64,000 bases of DNA from an uncultured bacterium (GTDB lineage: Bacteria; Acidobacteriota; Aminicenantia; Aminicenantales; CALLJL01), in the NCBI GenBank assembly GCA_938092135.1, contig CALLJL010000010.1:1-64000 (forward strand), in the 5' to 3' direction. The notes beneath the pieces were generated by a model. That model was given only the letters and a program-made list of their open reading frames with translations, was not told the DNA's origin and made no database searches. The first letter of the stretch is position 1, and each line of letters opens with the position of its first letter. Shown piece after piece: positions 17,985 through 26,849 of this stretch. A program made the translations under genes and the position numbers.

Positions 17985-19628
17985 ATGAATAAAATCAATG
18001 GGGTCAAAAGAGAGGTCGAAGAAAGGTCGGTCTTCGATCCAGTAGAGCTTGAAATTTTTAAAAGCATTTTTATTTCCATTGCCGAGGAGATGGGGGTGGC
18101 CCTTATGCGATCTTCCTTTTCTCCCAATATCAAGGAAAGGAAGGATTTCTCCTGCGCTATTTTTGATGAGGATGGTGAAACTGTGGCTCAGGGCGACCAC
18201 CTGCCCGTTCATCTTGGGGCCATGCCTCTTTCCGTTAAAAGCGCAATTGAAGCTTCTGATCTTAATCCAGGCGATGTGGTTATCCTGAATGATCCCTATC
18301 GCGGGGGTACCCATTTGCCTGATATAACGCTGGTTTCTCCTGTTTTTGTTGCGGGTTTTGATCGACCTCTTTTCTATGTGGCCAATAGGGCCCATCATTC
18401 CGATGTTGGTGGTATCTCTCCAGGTTCTATGCCCGTGGCTAGAGAGATCTATCAGGAAGGAGTGATTATTCCTCCAGTTAAGCTTGTCCGTCGGGGCCGG
18501 ATTGATCGCGATCTTCTTCACTTTATTCTGGCCAATGTGCGAACTCCCGTTGAAAGAGAGGGTGATATAACCGCTCAGCTGGCGGCCAACCGAATAGGTG
18601 AAAAGCGCCTGCTTGAGGTTGTCAATAAATATGATGCGCCTCTTGTCCTCAAATATATGAAGCATTTGCAGGATTATACTGAAAGAATTATTCGAAAAAC
18701 CTTGCAGGCCATTCCTGACGGAAATTATAGCTTCGTGGATTTTCTTGATGATGACGGCCTTAAGGGCAAGCCAGTGCGAATTGGGGTCGAAGTGAGAATC
18801 AAAGGCGATGAGGCTGAAGTTGATTTCTCTTCCTCTGATCCCCAAGTTGAGGGTAGTGTTAATGCAAATTTGGCCATTACTCTTTCAGCTACACTTTATG
18901 TTTTTCGCTGCTTGGTTCGGGGGGATGTCCCATATAATGCTGGGCTTATGAGACCCCTTAAATTGATTGCGCCAGCCGGCACTGTGGTCAATGCTCGACC
19001 TCCGGCCGCGGTTGCGGGTGGGAATGTTGAAACTTCCCAGAGAATTACCGATGTTCTCCTCGGCGCCCTGGCCCAAGCCGTTCCTGACAGAATTCCAGCT
19101 GCCTCTTCTGGGACGATGAATAATATTACCTTTGGAGGCCTTGATCCTCGAACAGGAAAGCCTTTTGCTTATTATGAAACAATAGGTGGGGGTATGGGAG
19201 CAAGCCCGGAGAGGGATGGATTGAGTGGTGTTCATACCCACATGACCAATACCCGCAATACCCCCATCGAAGCTTTGGAGCATTATTTACCTATCCGTAT
19301 AAGACGCTATTGCCTGCGGCCAAAATCAGGCGGCCAGGGACGGTTTAAAGGTGGTGATGGGATTATCCGGGAATATGAGTTTTTAACCAGGATGCAGGTG
19401 AGTATTCTTTCCGAAAGAAGGAGCTTCTCTCCCTATGGTCTTCAGGGCGGACAACCTGGAAAAAAAGGGGAAAATATTCTGATATCTAGAGGGAGAAAAC
19501 GTCGGTTAGGGGGAAAAGTATCAATTGAAGTTAATCCGGGCGATATTCTGGTTATCGCTACCCCCGGTGGCGGTGGCTTTGGCCACTGCGAAACCAAAGT
19601 GAAAAGGAAGAAACAAAGTGAAAGTTAA
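17985..19628 (+). CDS. Hydantoinase/oxoprolinase B subunit
   Basis: Partner of the preceding HyuA-type ATPase, expected to form the hydrolytic complex in the cytoplasm. The 547 residues cover the whole Hydantoinase_B domain, with the family motifs RSSFSPNIKERKDFSCAIFD, NDPYRGGTHLPDI (about 97-109), ANRAHHSDVGG (about 129-139) and the C-terminal GGDGIIREYEF and TPGGGGFG. The His/Asp cluster in HLPDI and HHSDVGG is where metal binding is expected in this family. A weak ribosome site (GGGAAGAG) lies upstream of ATG 17985. The gene ends 63 bases before the MFS carrier, so co-transcription is likely. Confidence 0.92.
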   Translation: MNKINGVKREVEERSVFDPVELEIFKSIFISIAEEMGVALMRSSFSPNIKERKDFSCAIFDEDGETVAQGDHLPVHLGAMPLSVKSAIEASDLNPGDVVILNDPYRGGTHLPDITLVSPVFVAGFDRPLFYVANRAHHSDVGGISPGSMPVAREIYQEGVIIPPVKLVRRGRIDRDLLHFILANVRTPVEREGDITAQLAANRIGEKRLLEVVNKYDAPLVLKYMKHLQDYTERIIRKTLQAIPDGNYSFVDFLDDDGLKGKPVRIGVEVRIKGDEAEVDFSSSDPQVEGSVNANLAITLSATLYVFRCLVRGDVPYNAGLMRPLKLIAPAGTVVNARPPAAVAGGNVETSQRITDVLLGALAQAVPDRIPAASSGTMNNITFGGLDPRTGKPFAYYETIGGGMGASPERDGLSGVHTHMTNTRNTPIEALEHYLPIRIRRYCLRPKSGGQGRFKGGDGIIREYEFLTRMQVSILSERRSFSPYGLQGGQPGKKGENILISRGRKRRLGGKVSIEVNPGDILVIATPGGGGFGHCETKVKRKKQSES

Positions 19629-19691
19629 GAAATAAAATTTAAAGTCTGAATTTAGACCTTTGGTCTGTAAATAGGGAAAAAGGTTAATAAA

Positions 19692-21071
19692 TTGACCTCA
19701 GAAAAAGCTCGGCCCTGGTATAAATCAATTTCACCCGCGCAAAAGAGGGCTCTAATCTCCGCCTCTCTCGGCTGGATGCTCGACAGTTGCGATGTCATGC
19801 TTTATGCCATGGTCTTGGCACATTTGATGAAAGACCTGGGAATGGATAAGGCCACGGGCGGACTAATGGGCTCCTTAACTCTTTTAGCTTCCGCTGGAGG
19901 AGGGATAATTTTTGGCCTCATAGCGGATAGAATTGGCCGGGTCAAAGCCTTGATGATGACGATTTTAATTTATTCCTTTTTTACAGCTGCCTGCGGTTTG
20001 GCCCAGAATATCTGGCAGCTTGGAATTTTTAGAGTACTCCTTGGTTTAGGCATGGGAGGTGAATGGGCTACAGGAGCTTCGCTCGTAGCTGAAACCTGGC
20101 CTGATGAACACCGAGGTAAAGCCCTGGGCATAATGCAAAGTTCCTGGGCTATAGGCTATGCTCTCGCCGCTGGTATTACGGCTTTGGTTTTACCCCGTTG
20201 GGGATGGCGGGCTGTTTTCTTCTTTGGCATTTTACCTGCCCTTGTGACCTTGTGGATAAGAAAAAATGTGGAAGAGCCTGAAATCTGGCAGCGCTCAAGA
20301 TGGCGAGCCGACAGTAAGAGCTATGATGAAAAATTCTATAAAAGCAAAGGTAGCCTTGGCGCTTCTAATTCTCGGCTGGGTCAAAAAAAAGAGGGGAAAG
20401 AGTCTGGATTTAGAAAGGAAAAAGGAGAGGATAAAGCTTATTGGCCAGGCCAGGAGAGGAAACAAGGTCTGTCCGAAATTTTTAGACCACCTTTTTTCCG
20501 ATGGACAGTTATTACCAGCCTGATGAATACGGCCACCATGTTTGCCTGGTGGGGTCTTTTTACCTGGATTCCAGCTTATTTAGGCTTGCCCCGTTCTGAA
20601 GGGGGGATGGAACTTGATGTAGTGCGTACCTCAGCCTGGATTGTGGTCATGCAAATAGGTATGTGGTTTGGCTATGTCAGCTTTGGCTTCATCTGTGACC
20701 ACTTCGGCCGCAAAAAGACTTATATTTTCTTTTTATTGGCTGCAGCTTTCTTTGTCGTGGTCTATAGCAGTGTCCGGAGTAATCTGTCGCTTCTTCTGCT
20801 CGGTCCTTTTGTCGCCTTTTTTGGGACGGGATATTTTTCCGGTTTTGGAACGATTACAGCTGAAATCTTTCCCACTCGAATAAGAGCGACCGCTCAGGGG
20901 TTTACTTACAACATCGGCCGAGGGCTTAGTGCTTTAGCGCCTTTCACCATCGGGGCTCTGGCTAAGCTTCATGGTCTTTCCTTTGCCTTTTATTTATCGG
21001 CGGTTTTTTTTCTGGTAGCTGCTGGGCTAGCCGTGACTTTACCTGAAACAAAGGGGCGAAAGCTGGTATAG
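19692..21071 (+). CDS. MFS transporter, sugar/acid:proton symporter type
   Basis: Twelve-helix inner-membrane carrier, 459 residues. The helix 2-3 loop has the MFS signature GLIADRIGRVKALM, helix 4 carries RVLLGLGMGGEW, and the second half has the equivalent CDHFGRKKTY. This pattern is closest to the aromatic-acid/proton and sugar/proton symporter groups. The central loop (about 193-260) is unusually long and highly charged, rich in Lys/Glu/Ser. The best start is TTG 19692, preceded by AAAAAGG; no ATG occurs before the first helix in frame. Position directly after the hydantoinase subunits suggests it imports their substrate, which is inference. Confidence 0.87.
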   Translation: MTSEKARPWYKSISPAQKRALISASLGWMLDSCDVMLYAMVLAHLMKDLGMDKATGGLMGSLTLLASAGGGIIFGLIADRIGRVKALMMTILIYSFFTAACGLAQNIWQLGIFRVLLGLGMGGEWATGASLVAETWPDEHRGKALGIMQSSWAIGYALAAGITALVLPRWGWRAVFFFGILPALVTLWIRKNVEEPEIWQRSRWRADSKSYDEKFYKSKGSLGASNSRLGQKKEGKESGFRKEKGEDKAYWPGQERKQGLSEIFRPPFFRWTVITSLMNTATMFAWWGLFTWIPAYLGLPRSEGGMELDVVRTSAWIVVMQIGMWFGYVSFGFICDHFGRKKTYIFFLLAAAFFVVVYSSVRSNLSLLLLGPFVAFFGTGYFSGFGTITAEIFPTRIRATAQGFTYNIGRGLSALAPFTIGALAKLHGLSFAFYLSAVFFLVAAGLAVTLPETKGRKLV

Positions 21072-21379
21072 ATTTGGTCTTAGTAGGCAAAAAAAAGGTA
21101 TAATGTCAGATAAAGAAAACAATTTGAGATAAAAAGTAAAAAGCCGAAAAAAATAAATAGATAAATTAAATTGGTTTTCTATGGGGGAAAAGAATACACA
21201 AGAGGGAATTTAATATAGGCAAGCAGGAACTTAATATAAGCAAGTAGGAAGTTAATGTAGGAGAATAAAAGTTTGGGATAATAAAAGAGAGAGTAGAAAA
21301 AGGTAAACTAATAGGTAGATTCTTGGTTATTTGAAAGAGAAATAAAAAAAATAGGTAAATAGATAAGCAGGTACCTAAT
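21072..21379. other. Intergenic region with 21-bp imperfect repeats
   Basis: About 300 AT- and purine-rich bases with no reading frame of note. It contains two and a half copies of a 21-bp unit at 21210-21261. Confidence 0.5.
21210..21261. repeat. 21-bp imperfect tandem repeat, 2.5 copies
   Basis: Unit 1 (21210-21230) begins TTAATATAGGCAAGCAGG, unit 2 (21231-21251) begins TTAATATAAGCAAGTAGG, and a partial unit TTAATGTAGG follows. Degenerate further copies of GTAGRWW may continue to 21340. No known element is recognised. Confidence 0.65.
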
Positions 21380-22786
21380 ATGAGAAGGAGGGCGATGCTT
21401 CTTCAACCGCCCCTGGAAGATTTTTACACGACTCCCGTAAGACTTTATCCCTTAGGGTTGCTTTATGTGGCCAAAGTTCTTGAAATCTATGGCTTTGAAG
21501 TTGCAGTTTTTGACTGCCTTACACCCCTAAAAAAGAAAAAAATAGCTTTGCCTGAGAAGTGGGCCTATTTAAAGCCTTATCTCGATAATCCTTACTTTTT
21601 TAAGAATTATTATCGCTTCGGCTTGGAGAAGGAAAAAATAATTGAGGCCATAAAAAAATTTTCCCCTGATTTAATAGGTCTTAGCTGCTCCTTTGCCGCT
21701 TATTATCGATGTGTTGAGGAGTTGGCGGAAGTTATTAAAAAAAATTTTTCTTGCGTCCTCATTGTCGGTGGCAATCAGGCCTCTTGCTTCCCCGGGGAAA
21801 TAAAAGCCCGAACCCCGGCCATTGATGGGGTTGTTACTGGGCAAGCTGAAATTTCCTTGCCTTCTTTTTTGCAAAGTTATTTCCTGGAAGGAAATTCAAT
21901 CAAAGGAGATTCAGACCAGTTTTTACTAGAAGAGGTTGAAACTAAAGAAGAAAACATTTTTAGGACTGACAACAATTGCCTTGACTGGAAAAAAATCTGG
22001 CCAGCTCATCATCTGATCAACCCAAATTATTATCGCCTAGGCCAAAAAAATTATGCTTCCCTTCAGGCAAGCCGAGGTTGTCCCTATCATTGTGCCTTTT
22101 GCAACGTTCAAGTGGTTTTCGGTCATCAGCCTGATTACCGTCCGGTCAGGTCAGTAATAGAGGAAATGAAGTTTTTACTTAAAAAGCATCGAGTGCGAAT
22201 TTTCAATTTTGAAGATGACAATCTTTCTTTTAATCGAGACTGGTTTGAAGAATTTCTAAAAGAAGTGATAAAGGACGAAGATTTTAGGGGAATAGAGCTT
22301 TGCGCCATGAATGGACTCAATTATGATAGCCTAGATGAGGAAATATTGAGCCTTATGAAGCAGGCTGGTTTTCGGAAGCTTGATCTTCCTTTGGTGAGTG
22401 GTCAGCCTGAAATCAGGAAAAAGCTTAAACGCCCAGAAAGGAAGGGAAGTGATTATTTCTGGGACATAATTAGGTGGGCTAAAAGGCTCGGCTTTTTTAT
22501 TACCGCTTATCTTATTATTGGTTTGCCTGGGCAAACCGAGGAAGAAATCAGGGAAACAGCAGCAAAACTTTGGGCAGAAGGAGTCTTGGCAACGCCATCA
22601 ATCTTTTATCTTACTCCCGGTAGCGAGCTTTACCAGATAATGTCTGTTCCAGAAGAAATAAAAAATGACTGGGATATGTACCGATCGAGCGTCTTTGCCC
22701 TGGAGACAGAAAATCTTTCCCGCGAAAAACTCATCAATCTTTTTATTTATTTTCGTCAGCAAAACCTGGCCCGCCGTCCACCGTAG
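21380..22786 (+). CDS. B12-binding-domain radical SAM protein
   Basis: Radical SAM enzyme with an N-terminal cobalamin-binding-like Rossmann domain (about 1-180, with GLSCSFAAYYR and VIVGGNQAS-like strands) and a radical SAM domain starting at SRGCPYHCAFC (about 231-241), the CxxxCxxC that holds the 4Fe-4S cluster. A later FEDDNLSFNRDW and IIGLPGQTEEE agree with the Elp3/MiaB superfamily. The cobalamin motif DxHxxG is not obvious, so B12 binding is uncertain. Length 468. ATG 21380 is followed by a purine-rich AGAAGGAGG that could instead serve ATG 21395, though the spacing of only 3 bases argues against that. Substrate unknown. Confidence 0.85.
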   Translation: MRRRAMLLQPPLEDFYTTPVRLYPLGLLYVAKVLEIYGFEVAVFDCLTPLKKKKIALPEKWAYLKPYLDNPYFFKNYYRFGLEKEKIIEAIKKFSPDLIGLSCSFAAYYRCVEELAEVIKKNFSCVLIVGGNQASCFPGEIKARTPAIDGVVTGQAEISLPSFLQSYFLEGNSIKGDSDQFLLEEVETKEENIFRTDNNCLDWKKIWPAHHLINPNYYRLGQKNYASLQASRGCPYHCAFCNVQVVFGHQPDYRPVRSVIEEMKFLLKKHRVRIFNFEDDNLSFNRDWFEEFLKEVIKDEDFRGIELCAMNGLNYDSLDEEILSLMKQAGFRKLDLPLVSGQPEIRKKLKRPERKGSDYFWDIIRWAKRLGFFITAYLIIGLPGQTEEEIRETAAKLWAEGVLATPSIFYLTPGSELYQIMSVPEEIKNDWDMYRSSVFALETENLSREKLINLFIYFRQQNLARRPP

Positions 22787-22898
22787 ATTCCCTCCTTTCA
22801 TAAAGACAAATTGAAGGGCTCAAAGCGGGAGTTGCCTAATATTTTTAAGAAAAAGACTTTTCTCTTTGTTTAGCTTCAAATACAATAGGAAAAAGAAA

Positions 22899-23093
22899 AT
22901 GATGATTAAATTTTTACTCTGGCTAATTCTCTTCGTTCTTTGCTGGCCTTTGGCTCTTTTAGCTCTGATTCTTTATCCTCTAATTTGGCTGATTCTCCTT
23001 CCCTTTCGAATTCTTGGGATAGCAGTCGGGGCAATTCTCGATTTTCTTAAAGCCTTGCTGACTCTCCCAACCCGCCTTTTGCGCTCGCTCTGA
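22899..23093 (+). CDS. Small hydrophobic membrane protein
   Basis: A 64-residue protein with two closely spaced hydrophobic segments (about 3-30 and 33-48) joined by LLPFRILG, and a basic C-terminus (PTRLLRSL). Similar short WLILFVLCWPLALLAL-type proteins are, as far as I recall, widespread hypothetical proteins in several phyla. In-frame sequence extends upstream to a TTG, but AGGAAAAAGAAA just before ATG 22899 and the membrane start favour this codon. It stands alone between the radical SAM and amidohydrolase genes. Function unknown. Confidence 0.65.
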   Translation: MMIKFLLWLILFVLCWPLALLALILYPLIWLILLPFRILGIAVGAILDFLKALLTLPTRLLRSL

Positions 23094-23263
23094 CCAAGAC
23101 GATTTGCCTTATTTAGTTTTCTCGAAGCCGGCCATCAGATCATTGTTTTTTCTGAAAGATGAATTGCCTGTTAATTTTCTAAAAAAATTTCTGGACTTGA
23201 ATCCTGCCCAAAAAGGAAGTATAAAAGCAAAAAGTCGATAAAATTCAGTAAAGGAGAAAAAGA

Positions 23264-25003
23264 ATGACCGGAGGGAAAAGAAAAAATAGTTTTAAGCTGG
23301 CCCTTTTTCTTTTTTGCTTATCTATAATTATTAATTTTTCTTTTAATTCTGCTTGTAAAAGGATTGAACCAGCTGACCTCGTTTTAATGAATGGAAAAAT
23401 TATTACCGTTGACGAAGCTTTACCTCAGGCTGAGGCTTTGGCGGTAAGGGGGGATAGGATTGTGGCGATTGGCCAGAATAAGCAAATTCGCCGTTATATT
23501 GGGGATAAGACTCAAGTCTTCGATTTAACTGGTAAATTGGCTATTCCAGGCTTTATTGACAGTCATGGTCATTTCACAAGCCTTGGTGAATCCAAGATGG
23601 TGCTCGATCTGACTAAAGCTCAAAGTTGGGAAGAAATTGTGGCCATGGTGGCCGAAGCCGCTAAAAATGCCAAACCAGGAGAATGGATTGTTGGACGGGG
23701 ATGGCATCAGGAAAAGTGGGTAAAGGCGCCGGAGCCAAATGTGGCCGGTCTTCCCTTTCATTATGAGTTAAGCCGGGTCTCACCCCAGAATCCTGTAATT
23801 TTAACTCATGCCAGCGGCCATTCCTGTCTTGCCAATGCTAAAGCCATGGAACTGGCTAAAATAACAAGAGCTACTCAAGATCCGCCAGGAGGTCAGATTG
23901 TTCGAGATAAAAAAGGAAATCCCATTGGAGCTTTTATTGAAACAGCCCAGGCGCTTGTTCGACGGGCAATGAATGCGACTCAGGCCCAATTGAGTCCCGA
24001 AGAAAGGGAATCACGAATAATAAAGGCCATGGCTATGGCTGCTCAGGAATGTCTATCTAAGGGTGTCACCAGCTTTCATGATGCCGGAGTTTCTTGGCGA
24101 ACAATTGAACTCTATAAAAAACTTGCGGATGAAGGCCGGTTGCCAGTGCGAATCTATGCCATGATTAATGAAGGCAATGAAGTTTTAAGGGAAAAGCTTT
24201 CCGAATACCGGCTAATCGGCTATGCTAATAACCATTTAACCGTCAGGTCGATAAAGCGAGTCTTTGATGGTGCTTTAGGGGCTCATGGTGCCTGGCTCCT
24301 GGAGCCCTATTCTGATTTGCCCTCCACAAGCGGTCTTAACACCTATCCTCTAGAGGCTTTGCGAGAAACTGCTCGTTTGGCCATTGAAAATGATTTTCAA
24401 TTATGTGTTCATGCCATTGGCGATCGAGCCAACCGGGAAACTTTGAATATTTTTGAGGAAACCTTTAAAGCTTATCCAGATAAAAAAGATCTTCGTTGGC
24501 GAATTGAGCATGCTCAGCACCTCCATCCCGATGACATTGCCCGCTTTGGTCAACTTGGGGTCATCGCTTCTATGCAGGGAATCCATTGTACCTCCGATGG
24601 TCCTTGGGTTTTTAAAAGACTCGGTGAAAAAAGAGCGGAAGAAGGGGCCTATGTCTGGCAAAAGTTGATGAAATCAGGTGCAATAATTTGCAATGGCACT
24701 GATGCTCCAGTAGAGGATGTAAATCCTATAGCTTGTTTCTATGCTTCTGTCACCCGTAAATTGGCCGACGGAACCTTCTTTTTCCCTGATCAGCGAATGA
24801 GCCGGGAGGAAGCTCTCCGTTCTTATACTCTTAATGGTGCCTTTGCCGCTTTTCAGGAAGATCTCCTTGGCTCTCTTTCAGTGGGTAAACTTGCTGATAT
24901 TACCGTTCTTTCCCAAGATATAATGACAGTGCCTGAAGAAGAAATCCCTAAGACTCAGGTGGTTATGACGATTGTCGGCGGGAAGATCCTTTACCAGCGT
25001 TGA
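23264..25003 (+). CDS. Exported amidohydrolase, YtcJ-like
   Basis: Metal-dependent hydrolase of the amidohydrolase_3 family, 579 residues. A signal sequence (basic start, hydrophobic 12-30) ends in F-N-S-A-C, a weak lipobox, so it may be a lipoprotein or periplasmic. The beta-sandwich strand DLVLMNGKIITVDEALPQAEALAVRGDRI precedes the TIM barrel, which carries the metal-site DSHGHF (about 100-105), VHAIGDRANRE, RIEHAQH and NGTDAPVE. Substrates in the family are amides or formamides; no specific one is inferable. GGAGAAAAAGA precedes ATG 23264. Its 3' end overlaps the convergent HhH gene by 41 bases. Confidence 0.9.
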   Translation: MTGGKRKNSFKLALFLFCLSIIINFSFNSACKRIEPADLVLMNGKIITVDEALPQAEALAVRGDRIVAIGQNKQIRRYIGDKTQVFDLTGKLAIPGFIDSHGHFTSLGESKMVLDLTKAQSWEEIVAMVAEAAKNAKPGEWIVGRGWHQEKWVKAPEPNVAGLPFHYELSRVSPQNPVILTHASGHSCLANAKAMELAKITRATQDPPGGQIVRDKKGNPIGAFIETAQALVRRAMNATQAQLSPEERESRIIKAMAMAAQECLSKGVTSFHDAGVSWRTIELYKKLADEGRLPVRIYAMINEGNEVLREKLSEYRLIGYANNHLTVRSIKRVFDGALGAHGAWLLEPYSDLPSTSGLNTYPLEALRETARLAIENDFQLCVHAIGDRANRETLNIFEETFKAYPDKKDLRWRIEHAQHLHPDDIARFGQLGVIASMQGIHCTSDGPWVFKRLGEKRAEEGAYVWQKLMKSGAIICNGTDAPVEDVNPIACFYASVTRKLADGTFFFPDQRMSREEALRSYTLNGAFAAFQEDLLGSLSVGKLADITVLSQDIMTVPEEEIPKTQVVMTIVGGKILYQR

Positions 25004-25700
25004 TTCGAGCTGAGGGACATTCCTGCTGAAGGGGACAGAGAGAACAACGAGAATGCCGGCAATATTTCAGGCCAAGGCGAACTAAAGCTGCTTCTAAATC
25101 AGGAAAATCGCTGATCTTGAAGCCGCAGGATTTCCACAGAGCTTGAAGCTGCGAGAGATTTTTCTTCTTACCTTTAATTAGACCAAGATTTGAGGCAGCC
25201 TGTTGAGCAGCCTTCGAAAGATCGGGTTTAGCCTTGGGCCAGAGAAACCTCATTTCTCTTAAAAATATTTGTCTAGTTATTGGACCAATGCCTTTTCCAA
25301 GCTGTTTGAGTTTGTTTTCGAGATCAGCTTCATTACGAGCTTCTGCCTGAAGTTGATTAAAGTCACCTTTATATTGGGAGATTAGGTTCTGACAAATTTC
25401 CAGAAGACGACTGGCCGTCGAAAAGTCATAGCGAACATAGCCACCTTGATCCAAAACTTCCACAAGCTTATCCCAACCAGCAGCGAGAATTTTTTCTGGA
25501 CTGGTCAGATGATGGAGGATGAATTGCTCGTAAGTCCTTGAAGCAATATCGGCTGAAATGCGGGCCCCAAAAAGCTTGGCGGCTAAAAACCACTTGAAAA
25601 TTTCCTCCGATTTGCCCTGACTTAGATCAATTCCTAGTTGCTTTGAGAAGCGTCCGGGAAAAGAAGTTAATAATTTTTGAATTAAAAATCTTGTTCTCAT
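24963..25700 (-). CDS. Endonuclease III-like HhH/Fe-S DNA repair protein
   Basis: Probable DNA glycosylase/AP-lyase relative. The 245-residue protein has an alpha-helical core, a helix-hairpin-helix-like segment LGKGIGPITRQIFLREM (about 150-166) and a C-terminal cysteine cluster C-x4-C-x2-C-x5-C in YCRHSRCSLCPLQQEC, which resembles the 4Fe-4S loop of endonuclease III (C-x6-C-x2-C-x5-C) with a shorter first spacing. The EndoIII catalytic Lys/Asp pair is not evident, so activity is uncertain. It starts 28 bases after the DUF72 gene and is probably co-transcribed with it. The last 13 residues overlap the amidohydrolase gene on the other strand. Confidence 0.75.
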   Translation of the reverse strand: MRTRFLIQKLLTSFPGRFSKQLGIDLSQGKSEEIFKWFLAAKLFGARISADIASRTYEQFILHHLTSPEKILAAGWDKLVEVLDQGGYVRYDFSTASRLLEICQNLISQYKGDFNQLQAEARNEADLENKLKQLGKGIGPITRQIFLREMRFLWPKAKPDLSKAAQQAASNLGLIKGKKKNLSQLQALWKSCGFKISDFPDLEAALVRLGLKYCRHSRCSLCPLQQECPSARINAGKGSSRRQSS

Positions 25701-25728
25701 TGAGCCAACCCTAAGAACTTTTTAATTC

Positions 25729-26463
25729 TCACTGAGCTAACAACCCCTTTTTAGCCAGCATTTCCTTGAATCGATGGGCATCTTGATACATGTAAACGTT
25801 ATTAAACATGACATAGGCCTCTTTGCTTCCCTCAATCCAATCCAAAATTTTTTTTAAATCCTCATCCGAGTATTGATAGCGATAGCCACCTATTCCATGA
25901 AGCCGAAAATATTTGAGGCCCTCAGTAACTGCGGGGCGATGGAAGGGATCGACAACATCGATTAGTTTAAGCTCTTGGCAGAGCTCATAAATCTCTTCCT
26001 CTTTAATTTGCCCTCTCGATTCCCAGCCAAGAAGAAATTTGCCCCGATCCAGACGACTAAAAAATTCTCTCAAATTTTTTTTGTTCTCGGATGTAAGCTT
26101 AAAAGAAGCAGGCGATTGAAAAATTATTATTCTCGCCTTAAGAATTTCGGCTATTTCTTTTGTTTTTTGCCAAGCGCTCATAACCTCTGAGGTTGGCCTG
26201 AAGTTTCCATAGCAATCTTGCTTATCCTTCGGAATCGAATGTTTGAGTTTCTTATAGGTGGGGCTTATAGGGGTATGGGTAATAAGCTGCCAGGCTTTGA
26301 GGGTAAACTCAAAGTCTTCGGGAACTTCTTCGCGCCATTTTAGAGCTGTTTTAGCCTCAGGGGGCTCATAGAAGGTTTGCTGAATTTCCACAACGGAAAA
26401 AGTTTTAAAATAAGTTTTTTTGCTTACAGGAAATCCACAGCAGCCGATTTTTATTTTAGCCAT
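25729..26463 (-). CDS. DUF72 (YecE-like) protein
   Basis: TIM-barrel-fold protein of unknown function. It starts MAKIKIGCCGFPVSKKTYF, the family's usual IGxxGF beginning, and contains TLKAWQLITH, FQSPASFKL, WESRGQ and the C-terminal YVMFNNVYMYQDA, which matches the conserved V-Y-F-N-N motif of DUF72. Length 244. In-frame sequence extends to a TTG at 26496, but the family pattern begins at ATG 26463. No clear ribosome site is visible, so it may be leaderless. Downstream lies the HhH/Fe-S gene. The 300-base divergent gap to the tRNA holds no other gene that I can see. Confidence 0.85.
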   Translation of the reverse strand: MAKIKIGCCGFPVSKKTYFKTFSVVEIQQTFYEPPEAKTALKWREEVPEDFEFTLKAWQLITHTPISPTYKKLKHSIPKDKQDCYGNFRPTSEVMSAWQKTKEIAEILKARIIIFQSPASFKLTSENKKNLREFFSRLDRGKFLLGWESRGQIKEEEIYELCQELKLIDVVDPFHRPAVTEGLKYFRLHGIGGYRYQYSDEDLKKILDWIEGSKEAYVMFNNVYMYQDAHRFKEMLAKKGLLAQ

Positions 26464-26761
26464 GAAAGCTAAGTTAAATTTTATCAAAAAGACCAAATGG
26501 GGAAAAAGATATAAGCCCTTGGGGATAAAAGCATAGCTTAGCTGAGCTACTCAGCGCGAAGGACGATGGTAACTGCAGTTTTTTTCCAATTTTAAAAGAA
26601 CGGGGATATGGGAAGGCTCAATACCCTAAATTAAGTGACAAAAATTTTTAAAGCTTGGGGACTTAATTTTCCAAAAGTGGAAAAAAAGGCTTGAAAATGA
26701 TAAATTTATTAATGTTTTGCGTTCAAGTTGAGACAGAAATCTTCGGTTAGGATAAGAAGGT

Positions 26762-26837
26762 GGGCGGTTAGCTCAGCTGGGAGAGCGCGGCGTTCGCAAC
26801 GCTGAGGTCGGGGGTTCGAATCCCCTACCGTCCACCA
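26762..26837 (+). tRNA. tRNA-Ala (anticodon CGC)
   Basis: Complete cloverleaf of 76 bases: acceptor stem GGGCGGT paired with ACCGTCC (one G-T), D-arm GCTC/GAGC, anticodon stem CGGCG/CGCTG with loop TTCGCAA (anticodon CGC at 26795-26797, reading GCG), T-arm GGGGG-TTCGAAT-CCCCT, and an encoded CCA end. A T7 run follows immediately. Confidence 0.97.
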
Positions 26838-26849
26838 TTTTTTTGATCT

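Noticed and set aside
21210-21261. 21-bp repeats as a CRISPR array or iteron origin
   Set aside because: Repeats are directly adjacent with no spacers, only 2.5 imperfect units, and no replication or cas gene is nearby.
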